Positions 37,701 through 44,320 are shown, numbered from the stretch's first letter. The stretch is DNA of 52,123 nucleotides from Alphaproteobacteria bacterium (GCA_016764775.1 JAESRE010000001.1:1-52123), one strand, 5' to 3'. The notes: generated by a model not told the origin, from the sequence alone. A program made the numbers and translations.

Positions 37701-39320
37701 TAACCCCTTTGGAAATCTCTTTTCTCCGTTTTTCTCAAGAGCATCACAGCATGTTTTAAGAAACAAAGGATTAGTAAACTCGGGCATTAGATTTGGTGAA
37801 CCGGGCAGTATAAAACCTCGTTTTGAGAGGTAAAAACGCGCCTCATTGCTTGAAAAGCCCGAATGTTCAATTCTTGGAAGAGTCTCTGCATCTAAATTAT
37901 CAGGGATAATTGATTTTAAATAAGTTGTTCTGCATGAAAGCACTACTGCTACATAAGGAAATTCTTCTATTTCTTTTAAAAAACCCGATAACCGGTGAGG
38001 CCAAATGCTAAGACCATTCCGTTCGTTTAACGCATCCACATGAATTATGGCTCTCGAATTAAGTGCTTGTGCGGAAGCATCTAATGCACCTAAAAAATCT
38101 TTTGCTCGGTAATGATTTGGTAAGTCTAATTCTTGAAGGATTTGCGTCCATAAGTCTCCATCGTTAAATTTACTGCCTAACAAAAGTATTGAAGGGCAAT
38201 CTTTTTCCAACAAGTAGTTTGCTGAGTCGGCAAGAAGATGTGATTTGCCTTGTCCTCCTTGGCCAAAAACCAACAATTTATTTGAATTTATTAATCTCCA
38301 ATGATCTTCATATAACTCGTCATGGAAATCATCCAGTTTGCTCATTAACTCCCCAGTGTAGTGCCTTGCACTACTTGAGACGTCTAATGTGTCTTTTTCA
38401 TCTTTTTTTGGGGTTTGTCGGTGAGACCATGAAAACATCGATCTGGCTTGTTGATAAGCCTCATGTCCCAAATTTTTATATTCTGCTAATGGGAAATCTT
38501 GATTAGGAGCAACAGGTATGCCTTTCATGCGATTTAAAAGGTTTTCAACGTCTCTTTTTAAATCATCCGATGGTGTTTCAACCGCAGATTTTTCTGCCAA
38601 TCTATCTATTGATGATATTGCTCTGTAAAGACTGCCCTCAATATCTTTTATGTATATTTTAATCTGGTCATTGAAAAATTGATCTCTACCAAGAGCCCTT
38701 AGATTTCTGCGTAGTGGCAAATCAACGCTAGTTTCTGGCGTATATCTTTTACCAAGGTCTGCAAAAGCCTTTTCGTGATGTTTTCTGAACCAATCAGTAT
38801 CAAAGTTTTCGACATCGAACCAATATGTGATCCTGCCTGTATATAAAGGATTGTCGCGGCCTAACCGCTCTTTAATTTCGCTTTCTCCCCATAATTGTAT
38901 CTCAAGCGCTCTACCAGCGTTTGAGGCTTCGCTTTGCCAGTGTTGCTTCCAATTTTCCCACAACTGCAAAGGCGTATCTTTTTTACCTCGCGCATCGCTA
39001 AAATCAAAAGGTAAGCAAACGACATATTTTTCTAATTGAGGATGCTTGTTTAATGCCGCTTCGATTGACTTGTTTAGGCTTTTTTCTAGGTTTCGATCAA
39101 ATTGAAAAGAGTATTTAACTTGCCAGCCAATCTCACTTTTATCAGATAGCCTCACAAAACACTCAACTCCAGCATCTCTACCAGCACCTTTTCGATAAAA
39201 GACTTCTTTTTCTGCGATTTCCTCTAAAGAGGCTAATTGACAGCAAAGTTCTTCAAAAGCCTTGTCTTGTGAGCCTTTGTGAAGTCGAATTTTCTCAAAA
39301 TTAATGTCAGGCAACGCCAT
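34710..39320 (-). CDS. Large nuclease-STAND NTPase, candidate Avs-like antiphage sensor
   Basis: 1536 residues in one frame. The N-terminal ~160 residues resemble a PD-(D/E)XK nuclease of the Mrr/Cap4 kind: GRDAGVE with D49 and E53, then GWQVKY with Q67 and K69. A linker leads to a P-loop NTPase: Walker A GQGGQGKS (353-360), Walker B IIHVDALNE (D429, E432) and SCRTTYL (R464). FTNPLFLKTCCDAL and a helical region follow, as in STAND proteins. The last ~900 residues form a large helical and mixed region fit to sense a ligand (ERIGKKYQWLALYELIARMSDN is a striking segment). Avs proteins have this plan and length and detect phage terminase or portal. Function is inferred. AAGGTG precedes the start. 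Confidence 0.8.
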   Translation of the reverse strand: MALPDINFEKIRLHKGSQDKAFEELCCQLASLEEIAEKEVFYRKGAGRDAGVECFVRLSDKSEIGWQVKYSFQFDRNLEKSLNKSIEAALNKHPQLEKYVVCLPFDFSDARGKKDTPLQLWENWKQHWQSEASNAGRALEIQLWGESEIKERLGRDNPLYTGRITYWFDVENFDTDWFRKHHEKAFADLGKRYTPETSVDLPLRRNLRALGRDQFFNDQIKIYIKDIEGSLYRAISSIDRLAEKSAVETPSDDLKRDVENLLNRMKGIPVAPNQDFPLAEYKNLGHEAYQQARSMFSWSHRQTPKKDEKDTLDVSSSARHYTGELMSKLDDFHDELYEDHWRLINSNKLLVFGQGGQGKSHLLADSANYLLEKDCPSILLLGSKFNDGDLWTQILQELDLPNHYRAKDFLGALDASAQALNSRAIIHVDALNERNGLSIWPHRLSGFLKEIEEFPYVAVVLSCRTTYLKSIIPDNLDAETLPRIEHSGFSSNEARFYLSKRGFILPGSPNLMPEFTNPLFLKTCCDALEKNGEKRFPKGLNGVTKVFDFYNSAVVNALNERMKLEPKRRYVERAIEALINEYEEKGVGYIPLIDAFEIIDKIYASKDRDTDIIAQLESEGLLSIEIISDEKGEDTEFVRFTFDRLSDLAISSKLLNDFLNTEDVIASFAENTPLHNFICSDDSYWKGGVIEAMSVQLPEICGHELIDAVPKNDRSYALVDGFHESLLLRQQSCFSERTLHIAQKTTQPFTFQLILISIATEPDNAFNADYLHKLLIEVPMPERDKVWSAIIAKHGETTNSSVETLISWSLENGMEVLDQEQARLCAITLSWFLSTTNRVIRDRSTKALTVILSSRVEIALELIQSFINVDDQYVVDRVLAAIYGAVLKGTFTDSELSEINNSIYKTFFENGNPPVNALIRDHANGIIEYAKHRDCLAENIQIAKCRPPYTSPWPIEHVPDELIDSYKEDYNGRLFGDSIVSSCVNDGDFARYIMDHEVRKWSPALRGEDFPSDEDIYNDWHSEFRKNASKNSLEAYEALIKAQDKTSGQGPYAETPEMEVYKKAQDNFKAAIGDDAWEDYRVRGKTGRRTGQFHSLSRKASFDHGWARRWVCKRAHDLGWSDELHGDFDKSDSVSRDRMGHHTERIGKKYQWLALYELIARMSDNLAYISDGYDDDPETYEGTWQTGLRDIDPSLSMTKTKVGVWDEFSDSSWWIPYVPNLTPATPLERLYWRDSKDDIICDASLIDLKDSSEEEWLNLSTSCIWTQYKSEKGDENLEKRIFLSVNCIVVEKHNFQEAIDCLTKTSGFDSSSLPNIQFSSSSNYIGEYCWHPAFDRFHSDICTDHYKISVPVGATTASYLCERGGYDYSIEDSVNVNLPAPWIVRSGNLIQKSGEHLTYVSKDGQLQFFDPSEVEDGNRASLIKKETFLKILEQEGLEAIWVINASKEIFGGKQMRLDFGGRFDLTGVFYIQDGQFEGQFHENWDLPSKGQLTSMLGEEPPEGSPVREEVEKNDMEKPQVDPAIYEAFLNELEAKE

Positions 39321-39393
39321 TCAATACACCTTAATACCTGTTATTGCTTTGTTTTCTCGATTGAATTTTCATCCATAAACGCCTACTAATCAA

Positions 39394-39587
39394 GGTGGTT
39401 GGTAATTTTACCAACTGGGGCTTTAGAACCCCACCTGTGCGGCTATCAGCATCGAGCCGTAATTGCGATGCCTTCTCGACCTATGTCGGGGAGGCGGACG
39501 GAATACAATAGCGCCTAGCGTGAATACGCCGCGCCATTCACAGGATGGTTCTAAACTCCCCGGCTCTAGAGAGAAATCTCAGAGCCG
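39394..39587 (+). ncRNA. Densely structured leader or non-coding RNA candidate
   Basis: A run of inverted repeats: GTTGGTAA/TTACCAAC (39398-39415); TGGGG/CCCCA (39416-39433), competing with GGTGG/CCACC (39394-39398 and 39430-39434); GCATCG/CGATGC (39449-39454, 39466-39471); a 10-bp stem CCTTCTCGAC/GTCGGGGAGG with two G-T pairs and a CTAT loop (39471-39494); GTGAAT/ATTCAC (39520-39541); CGGCTCT/AGAGCCG (39561-39587) followed by TTT. The G-T pairs on this strand argue for folded RNA rather than DNA operators. It leads into the lipoprotein gene and faces away from the large NTPase gene. A phage-immunity-type antisense RNA is one idea; I cannot assign a family. Confidence 0.45.
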
Positions 39588-39613
39588 TTTCCGTAACAAA
39601 AGGGAGATGAAAG

Positions 39614-40063
39614 ATGAAACATACTTTAACATTATTTGCGGTTCTCTTGTTAACTGCCTGCGGCACAACAGGCGCAGTAAATCTATCACAACTGAATGAA
39701 CCCATTCCTACGGACAAGGCACGGATCGTGGTTGAGCGTGACAACAGTCTGCTGTATTTGGCGGCGGCGGTAGATGTTCGATCCAATGGCTCAAAGATTG
39801 CCAGTCTAGGGCGTGGCGGAAGTGTTGTGCATGATGTCTCAAAAGGGCAAAACACGCTTTCAGTTTCAACTCCAACGGCTTTTGGACAGTTTGTCGTCAA
39901 CTTCAATGCCAAGGCAGGTGAAACCTATAGTTTCCAAGTAACACCGCGTGGCGGTGCGCTGGTCTCTGGTTCTGCTTGGGGCATGGCTGGCGATGCAATT
40001 AACGCTAGCGTCTCTGAGCAATCGGGCTATTTCAAGATTGAACCAGTAGGGGCAGGTCAATGA
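39614..40063 (+). CDS. Lipoprotein, DUF2846-like
   Basis: 149 residues. The signal MKHTLTLFAVLLLTAC ends in a lipobox with Cys16. The mature part (DKARIVVERDNSLLYLAAAVDVRSNGSKIASL, then KGQNTLSVSTP and GETYSFQVTPRGG) is beta-rich and resembles DUF2846 proteins, which are small exported domains of unknown role. GGGAG lies about 8 bases before the ATG. The stop overlaps the start of the next gene (ATGA), so the two are translationally coupled. It is visibly more GC-rich than the large NTPase gene beside it, suggesting a different origin within the element. Confidence 0.8.
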   Translation: MKHTLTLFAVLLLTACGTTGAVNLSQLNEPIPTDKARIVVERDNSLLYLAAAVDVRSNGSKIASLGRGGSVVHDVSKGQNTLSVSTPTAFGQFVVNFNAKAGETYSFQVTPRGGALVSGSAWGMAGDAINASVSEQSGYFKIEPVGAGQ

Positions 40064-40320
40064 TTTGGATACTTTTTGCATTGCAAGCGGCTCTGATTCT
40101 CTTATCGGGCTGGGTTTATCAATCTTATATTTTGAAGCCAAAAACAGATCACCCACCGATATTCTGGAATCCAATGGCACGTTTTGCGTTGGTAACAGGT
40201 GTCCCGTTTACTTTATTCGGAAATATCGTTTTAGCGTTTGTTTTTACATTGCATCCGTGGTGGTTTTTGATCTTTACCATTCTGGGTTTCATTGTTGTAG
40301 TTGGCTCAAAACAAAAATAG
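40060..40320 (+). CDS. Small membrane protein, coupled to lipoprotein
   Basis: 86 residues with about three hydrophobic helices (residues 2-22, 44-62, 66-82) and a short KPKTDHPP loop. Its ATG overlaps the lipoprotein stop by 4 bases. It ends 4 bases before the convergent 176-residue gene. I recognise no family. With the lipoprotein it looks like a two-gene cell-envelope cargo such as a superinfection-exclusion or 'moron' pair, but that is conjecture from position. Confidence 0.7.
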   Translation: MIWILFALQAALILLSGWVYQSYILKPKTDHPPIFWNPMARFALVTGVPFTLFGNIVLAFVFTLHPWWFLIFTILGFIVVVGSKQK

Positions 40321-40324
40321 AGGC

Positions 40325-40855
40325 TTAAACATCATCGTAATAATCCCTGAACCGCTTACTAAATAATTGTGTGGTGTATGGGTGAGGCTCTAAATCAAGT
40401 CTTTCTGCAATTCGGATAAACTGCGCCGTTATATGATCGCGCATATCAGCAAAAACGATTTCCGCCACAGCAGAATCAATACCTTCTGCTCGAAGGAAAT
40501 CGTGCCATGCTTTTCTTATGCCCAGAATGTCCTCTGCATGTTCCGGTAACAATTCCATTCTCATGATAAGAGATTTAAAGCTGGTAAGACGAGGTTCGCG
40601 TTCATAAAAAAGTGCGGTATCGAAGAAAGCAAGTATGCAACCGCGTATGTCATGCTCAACTGCCAAAGCCATATCACGCAAAGCGTTAATTTTGCCGCAA
40701 TAACGATAATCAGTCATAGTGTAATGAAACTTAGGACAGGTCTGCTCAAGTCGTGATTTCTCATTTTTATCACCTCTGGCGATAGCCTCCATAGATGCAA
40801 TTACACGCTGTTCAACTGACATATTTTTATAGGTTGCTTCTTTGATTGCTCTCAT
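40325..40855 (-). CDS. Protein of unknown function, last gene of the element operon
   Basis: 176 residues, soluble, mostly helical, with three Cys (TCPKFHYTMTDYRYCG and RGCIL). No known motif. It overlaps the DUF5681 gene by 4 bases (ATGA), so the two are co-translated and may act together. Being downstream of DUF5681, it could belong to DNA packaging or copy control, but nothing in the sequence shows which. Confidence 0.7.
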   Translation of the reverse strand: MRAIKEATYKNMSVEQRVIASMEAIARGDKNEKSRLEQTCPKFHYTMTDYRYCGKINALRDMALAVEHDIRGCILAFFDTALFYEREPRLTSFKSLIMRMELLPEHAEDILGIRKAWHDFLRAEGIDSAVAEIVFADMRDHITAQFIRIAERLDLEPHPYTTQLFSKRFRDYYDDV

Positions 40856-41304
40856 TGCGATTGTCCTTTCATGGCTCTTTCCAGCGATTCCAGCCGGTGT
40901 TTGATATTTTCAAATTCTTCGATCCGCGCCACATTCGCTAATGCAGAGATCATTTGTGTTGCGGTGTCGGCGGAAATATCGCCGTTAGCGGCGGCGGCGA
41001 TGAAATCTTGTGCTTGCCCTGTCAGGGTATTTGATGAAGAAGAAATTTCCATTTTTGGCGATACAGCCTTTAAAGCAGGCATAATGCGTTCAAGACAAAG
41101 GCGTAATGCGGTTACATCGCCTTCTAATGCTAACTCGACAGCTTTTCGTGTAATGGCCTCACTTTCTCCTTCCAAAAGGTTTAAAGCGGCCTGTGTGGCT
41201 TTGTGGCGAGTCCCACGAGGTTTCCCAGAAGGATTACCTGAAACACCTTTCTTGAACGTCCCGTCCTGCTTTCTCCCTGTATTTTCAGGTTGTTTTTCTA
41301 ACAT
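40852..41304 (-). CDS. DUF5681-type phage-related protein
   Basis: 150 residues. The N-terminal motif GTFKKGVSGNPSGKPRGTRH is the signature of DUF5681, a family often found beside terminase genes in phages and phage-like islands. The rest is helical, ending in a coiled-coil segment (IEEFENIKHRLESLERAMKG). Its ATG abuts the previous stop (TAGATG). In this element it may be a small-terminase-like DNA-recognition protein, by association only. Confidence 0.75.
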   Translation of the reverse strand: MLEKQPENTGRKQDGTFKKGVSGNPSGKPRGTRHKATQAALNLLEGESEAITRKAVELALEGDVTALRLCLERIMPALKAVSPKMEISSSSNTLTGQAQDFIAAAANGDISADTATQMISALANVARIEEFENIKHRLESLERAMKGQSQ

Positions 41305-41517
41305 CTAGGTAAAATCCTTGAGCGTCCATGGCGGGTTGTATCCTTCTTTTAAACTCCACTCACCGGAGAAATCGCGTTCTAAATGCTTACTTACATTGCC
41401 CCCATTATCTTGAAGGTAATCCAAATACTCATTCCACGAGCCATCAAATTGCTGAAACTTCTGTAATTGCGACTTGGTCTTTTTAGCAACATGCTGTTTG
41501 AAATCTATTTTTTCCAT
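41305..41517 (-). CDS. Small protein of unknown function
   Basis: 70 residues, charged and soluble (DFKQHVAKKTKSQLQKFQQFDGSW). The first 13 bases overlap the end of the replication-protein gene and the stop abuts the DUF5681 start, so it sits inside a tightly coupled operon, which supports it being real. No motif recognised. Confidence 0.65.
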   Translation of the reverse strand: MEKIDFKQHVAKKTKSQLQKFQQFDGSWNEYLDYLQDNGGNVSKHLERDFSGEWSLKEGYNPPWTLKDFT

Positions 41518-42131
41518 TTCACTTCGTTCCTAACCCAAGTCCTAAACTTTGCATCCCAATCAAGTGCCGTAGAGCCTTTGCCAGTAGCCGCCGTGTAATG
41601 ATCTTTGAACTGGTCGATATTTGACACGACCTCCTCGCGTGTCAGTCCGTTTTCCATTGCCCAATTTCCTAAATCGAGTGAACAAACCCAATCACTAGGC
41701 AACCGATGTGGTTTTTTTGAAGTTTTACGCGAGGGCTTTTGACACCCCGAAGGGGTGGTTTTAATAGGTTCAGGAATGACAGGTTCTTGCGAGTGCATTT
41801 TGACATCTGGCTTAGGTGTCATTTTGACCTTAGGTCGATTTAAACTTTGGTCAGATTGACCTGTAGTTAAAATTTGATACTCGTAAACGGACAATGTTCC
41901 GTCTTTACGTCTCTTTCGATGAAGTTTTTCGATAAAATCACCTTCAACCAAATCACATAAAGCGCGTTTGATTGTACTTTCTGATTGCTCTGTAATTTCA
42001 CCAATCTTCTTTATGCTTGGATAACATCGACCATCTTCATCAGCGTAATTAGCAAGCGCGAATAAAACAGCTTTCTGCGCTGGGGAACCAGTTTTGAACT
42101 TTGCAACTTTTGCTATCCACTCAAACGCCAT
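41505..42131 (-). CDS. Helix-turn-helix replication initiator/helicase-loader-like protein
   Basis: 208 residues from the ATG at 42131. The frame is open further upstream to 42239, but this ATG overlaps the AlpA-like stop by one base (TAATG) and has GGAG 5 bases before it, so I choose it. The N-terminal domain (QKAVLFALANYADEDGRCYPSIKKIGEIT, STIKRALCDLV) is a winged helix as in phage replisome organisers. The C-terminal domain (RLPSDWVCSLDLGNWAMENGL, DWDAKFRTWVRNEVKW) resembles the DnaT/helicase-loader tail. It probably starts replication of the excised element. Confidence 0.75.
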   Translation of the reverse strand: MAFEWIAKVAKFKTGSPAQKAVLFALANYADEDGRCYPSIKKIGEITEQSESTIKRALCDLVEGDFIEKLHRKRRKDGTLSVYEYQILTTGQSDQSLNRPKVKMTPKPDVKMHSQEPVIPEPIKTTPSGCQKPSRKTSKKPHRLPSDWVCSLDLGNWAMENGLTREEVVSNIDQFKDHYTAATGKGSTALDWDAKFRTWVRNEVKWKK

Positions 42132-42376
42132 TACTCCGCTCCCGTTAAAGAATTGCGAAGCTGTCCAACATTCCACGCAGTTATGCGCCCACCAAAGCGT
42201 TTTGGCTCTGGAATAGTCCCAGCTTTCACATAGCGCCATAAAGTTGCGCTTGAGCAGGCATACAGAGCCTCAACAACTGGCTGACGCACGTGTGCCGCGT
42301 CAGGTAAGCTGTCAAAATTTTCTAGTGTTGGAGTTAAAAATAAGTTGTTTTTTGAGGACTGGTGTTCCAGCGACAT
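42131..42376 (-). CDS. AlpA-like DNA-binding regulator/excisionase
   Basis: 81 residues. SSATLWRYVKAGTIPEPKRFGGRITAWNVGQL is the winged-helix motif of AlpA/MerR-like excisionases: the ...W...GxiPxPxxxgxr.xxW pattern. In P4-type satellites AlpA regulates integrase or excision. AGGAGA lies 6 bases before the ATG. A long inverted repeat lies just upstream and may be its own operator. Confidence 0.8.
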   Translation of the reverse strand: MSLEHQSSKNNLFLTPTLENFDSLPDAAHVRQPVVEALYACSSATLWRYVKAGTIPEPKRFGGRITAWNVGQLRNSLTGAE

Positions 42377-42386
42377 GATGATCTCC

Positions 42387-42409
42387 TATGCAGTTCGTTT
42401 CACTGCATA
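42387..42409. promoter_or_regulatory. Operator-like inverted repeat before the AlpA-like gene
   Basis: TATGCAGT, 7 bases, ACTGCATA form a perfect 8+8 inverted repeat, ending 11 bases before the AlpA-like ATG and touching its ribosome site. Flanking GATGAT and ATCATC add a further imperfect layer. It is well placed for repression of the replication operon. Confidence 0.5.
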
Positions 42410-42466
42410 TCATCACATCAAATTTCTCGGCTGTTGGTCACTGACGGCAAATACGCTTATTTAATT

Positions 42467-43051
42467 TCAGTAGGCAAAATAATCGTCAGAGACATCGTTA
42501 TCTCTAAAAAACACAAGAGTATCATTCGATACTTCCGATGATATATTTATGCCTTCACAAAAGCGATATAAGTTTCTATCTGAGATTTTCAGTTCATTAG
42601 ACGCACAATTAATGGCTTCTGTCTTGCTTAGACCTTCTCTGGTTTTTAACTCAACAAAACAAACGCACATAAGCCTATTATGTAATGGCTTGGTTTTACT
42701 AATCCCTTTGCCCATCTTTAAGCGCAAAATATCATCTGCACTTTGATCGGTATCTCCAATTCTTTCTAGTTTTTCGAGAACCCAATCTTTAAGAATCTGG
42801 GGGGATGCGCCTCTTTTTTCGTAGTGTGAGTACATTAAGAGTAAAACTCTAGAGAAGAATTGTGCTTCTGGTTCATCATCTTCGATGCCCTGAATATATG
42901 AAGCAACCATTTCCTCTAAACTTGAAAACTCTGAATCGTATTCAGCATTTTTCTTTCTGAACTCTTGGTATCCAGCTTGTCCTCCTAATGAAGAAATATA
43001 TGGATTTGATTTTTCGATGATGAAATTTAAAAATGCTGTATTATCTTGCAT
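42467..43051 (-). CDS. Protein of unknown function at the right end of the element
   Basis: 194 residues, soluble and acidic, helical (ILKDWVLEKLERIGDTDQSADDILRL). The ending ENGINISSEVSNDTLVFF-like tail is beta-rich. Two Cys lie in LMCVCFVEL. No recognised motif. It is the first gene of the leftward operon and separated from the AlpA-like gene by 90 bases that carry the operator-like repeat. Confidence 0.65.
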   Translation of the reverse strand: MQDNTAFLNFIIEKSNPYISSLGGQAGYQEFRKKNAEYDSEFSSLEEMVASYIQGIEDDEPEAQFFSRVLLLMYSHYEKRGASPQILKDWVLEKLERIGDTDQSADDILRLKMGKGISKTKPLHNRLMCVCFVELKTREGLSKTEAINCASNELKISDRNLYRFCEGINISSEVSNDTLVFFRDNDVSDDYFAY

Positions 43052-43087
43052 GGCGTTTTTTTGAGAAAACCGTATCTAGAAATCTAA

Positions 43088-43108
43088 TGGCATACTACAT
43101 GGCACACG
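43088..43108 (+). promoter_or_regulatory. Right pair of putative integrase arm-type sites
   Basis: TGGCATACT at 43088 and TGGCACACG at 43100 repeat the left pair, with the same orientation and 12-base spacing. They lie 54-74 bases from the attR core, suiting an attP arm once the element is circular. Confidence 0.5.
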
Positions 43109-43161
43109 GCGCAGTTTTTTCACAAAAATCAAAACAAGAAAACCCGCTAACCCCTTGATAT

Positions 43162-43209
43162 AAATGGTCGGAACGAGAGGATTTGAACCTCCGACCCCTT
43201 GCACCCCAT
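43162..43209. repeat. attR: 48-bp direct repeat inside tRNA-Pro
   Basis: Exact copy of 33247-33294. Here it continues into the 5' half of tRNA-Pro and so restores a complete gene. The right boundary of the element lies within or at the edge of this repeat. Confidence 0.92.
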
Positions 43210-43241
43210 GCAAGTGCGCTACCAGGCTGCGCCACGTTCCG
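43165..43241 (-). tRNA. tRNA-Pro (anticodon GGG)
   Basis: The 7-bp acceptor stem CGGAACG/CGTTCCG pairs 43235-43241 with 43169-43175. Discriminator A and an encoded CCA end the tRNA at 43165. Anticodon stem CTTGC/GCAAG encloses loop ATGGGGT, so the anticodon is GGG (43207-43205). The T loop is TTCAAAT. All arms are intact, so the gene still works after integration because the element carries a replacement 3' half. Confidence 0.96.
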
Positions 43242-43306
43242 ACTAGCAATGTGTGTAAAAGATTAGGCTCAAAAAAGCAAATGCTTAAAGCAAATGTTGG
43301 GCGGCT

Positions 43307-43855
43307 TTATTCGCCAGTGATGATCTCGCGCAATGCACGCAATTCACCAACCATAGCTTTCAGGGCTTTTCGTTCCGGGCAGGACATGCCGCCGGCAACG
43401 GACCCCTTAACACTCGCCTTAACACTTGGCTCGTTGTTGTTCTGGGGAGCAGCCGCAGGTGTTTCCTGCAGAAGCTGTGCCTTACCCTTTTCACGAAGCA
43501 GCTTTTGCACGCCTTTAATCGTGTAGCCTTCGGTGTAAAGCAGGTGATGAATCTTCTTCAATAGCTCGAGATCTTCAGGGCGATAATAACGACGCCCGCC
43601 GCCACGCTTTAGCGGACGGATTTGTGAAAACTTGGTTTCCCAGAAACGCAGCACATGCTGTTGGACATCCAGAATGTCAGCCACTTCGCTGATTGTGCGG
43701 AAAGCGGATGCGGATTTGCGTGATTTACGCCCCGACACTTTCGGTGCTTGCGCAGCCTGCTTCTCTACAGGTTTCTTTGTCAAAGGCCCTGTTGACTGCG
43801 CACTGCTGCCTTCCTGTTCAATTTCTTTTGCAGAGGAATAGTTTTGTTCACTCAT
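43307..43855 (-). CDS. MerR-family transcriptional regulator
   Basis: 182 residues. About 48 disordered residues precede a MerR winged helix: [50 protein letters not shown] (about 53-102), then [14 protein letters not shown]. The C-terminal third is low in complexity and has no metal-binding Cys pattern, so no inducer can be guessed. AAGGGA lies 9 bases before the start. The gene follows ihfA in the same order in many alphaproteobacteria. Confidence 0.9.
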   Translation of the reverse strand: MSEQNYSSAKEIEQEGSSAQSTGPLTKKPVEKQAAQAPKVSGRKSRKSASAFRTISEVADILDVQQHVLRFWETKFSQIRPLKRGGGRRYYRPEDLELLKKIHHLLYTEGYTIKGVQKLLREKGKAQLLQETPAAAPQNNNEPSVKASVKGSVAGGMSCPERKALKAMVGELRALREIITGE

Positions 43856-43867
43856 TGTTTAGTTCCC

Positions 43868-44170
43868 TTATTCTGCGTTTTCGGCATTAATGCGGTCTTT
43901 CAACACATGGGATGCACGGAAAACCAGAACTTTGCGCGGCAAAATCGGTACTTCTACACCTGTTTTGGGGTTACGACCGATACGCTCGCCTTTTTCACGT
44001 ACGGAGAAGCTGCCGAATGAGGAAATTTTAACATTCTCACCCTTCACCAGAGTGTCCGAGATTTCATCCAGAACGGCCTCGACCAGCTCTGCGGATTCGT
44101 TACGAGACAAACCTACCTCTTCATAAACGGCTTCGGCCAGATCGGCCCGTGTGATGGTGGTATTTTCCAT
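43868..44170 (-). CDS. ihfA: Integration host factor subunit alpha
   Basis: 100 residues, the usual length. It is one half of the IHF heterodimer that bends DNA. Family landmarks are [56 protein letters not shown] (with the DNA-intercalating Pro in RNPKTG) and [17 protein letters not shown] strong GGGAGGTG ribosome site precedes it. IHF is also a usual cofactor of tyrosine integrases, so this neighbour may assist the element next door. Confidence 0.95.
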   Translation of the reverse strand: MENTTITRADLAEAVYEEVGLSRNESAELVEAVLDEISDTLVKGENVKISSFGSFSVREKGERIGRNPKTGVEVPILPRKVLVFRASHVLKDRINAENAE

Positions 44171-44320
44171 TGGAGCACCTCCCTTTTCTGTCGGATATAT
44201 ATTAACAGTAACGGGCTTAACTCAGGCCGTCAATCTATTGGATGAAGTTAACCCCAAAAAATGATTCATCTTCAAGGGTATAGGGGAAAGTTTTAAGAGG
44301 CTGATATGCTTTGAAAGGCC

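Larger units (their letters stand above)
33247..43209. mobile_element. Integrative element of ~10 kb in tRNA-Pro(GGG) with antiviral-type cargo
   Basis: It is bounded by the 48-bp att repeats. Contents, left to right: tyrosine integrase (+), large nuclease-STAND protein (-), structured leader plus lipoprotein and membrane protein (+), then a leftward operon of six small genes including AlpA-like, replication-initiator-like and DUF5681 proteins. The intact tRNA is rebuilt at the right end. The element is clearly AT-richer than its flanks (one sampled 60-base line at 36601 has 15 G+C). There are no capsid, portal, terminase-large or tail genes and no conjugation genes, so it is best described as a satellite-like or integrative genomic island. 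Confidence 0.9.

Noticed and set aside
42132-42239. 36-codon N-terminal extension of the replication-initiator-like protein
   Set aside because: It would overlap the AlpA-like gene; the internal ATG at 42131 has GGAG and a TAATG overlap typical of coupling.
43164-43526. 120-codon plus-strand frame beginning [15 protein letters not shown]
   Set aside because: It is an antisense reading of tRNA-Pro and of the MerR gene; a well-known false protein.
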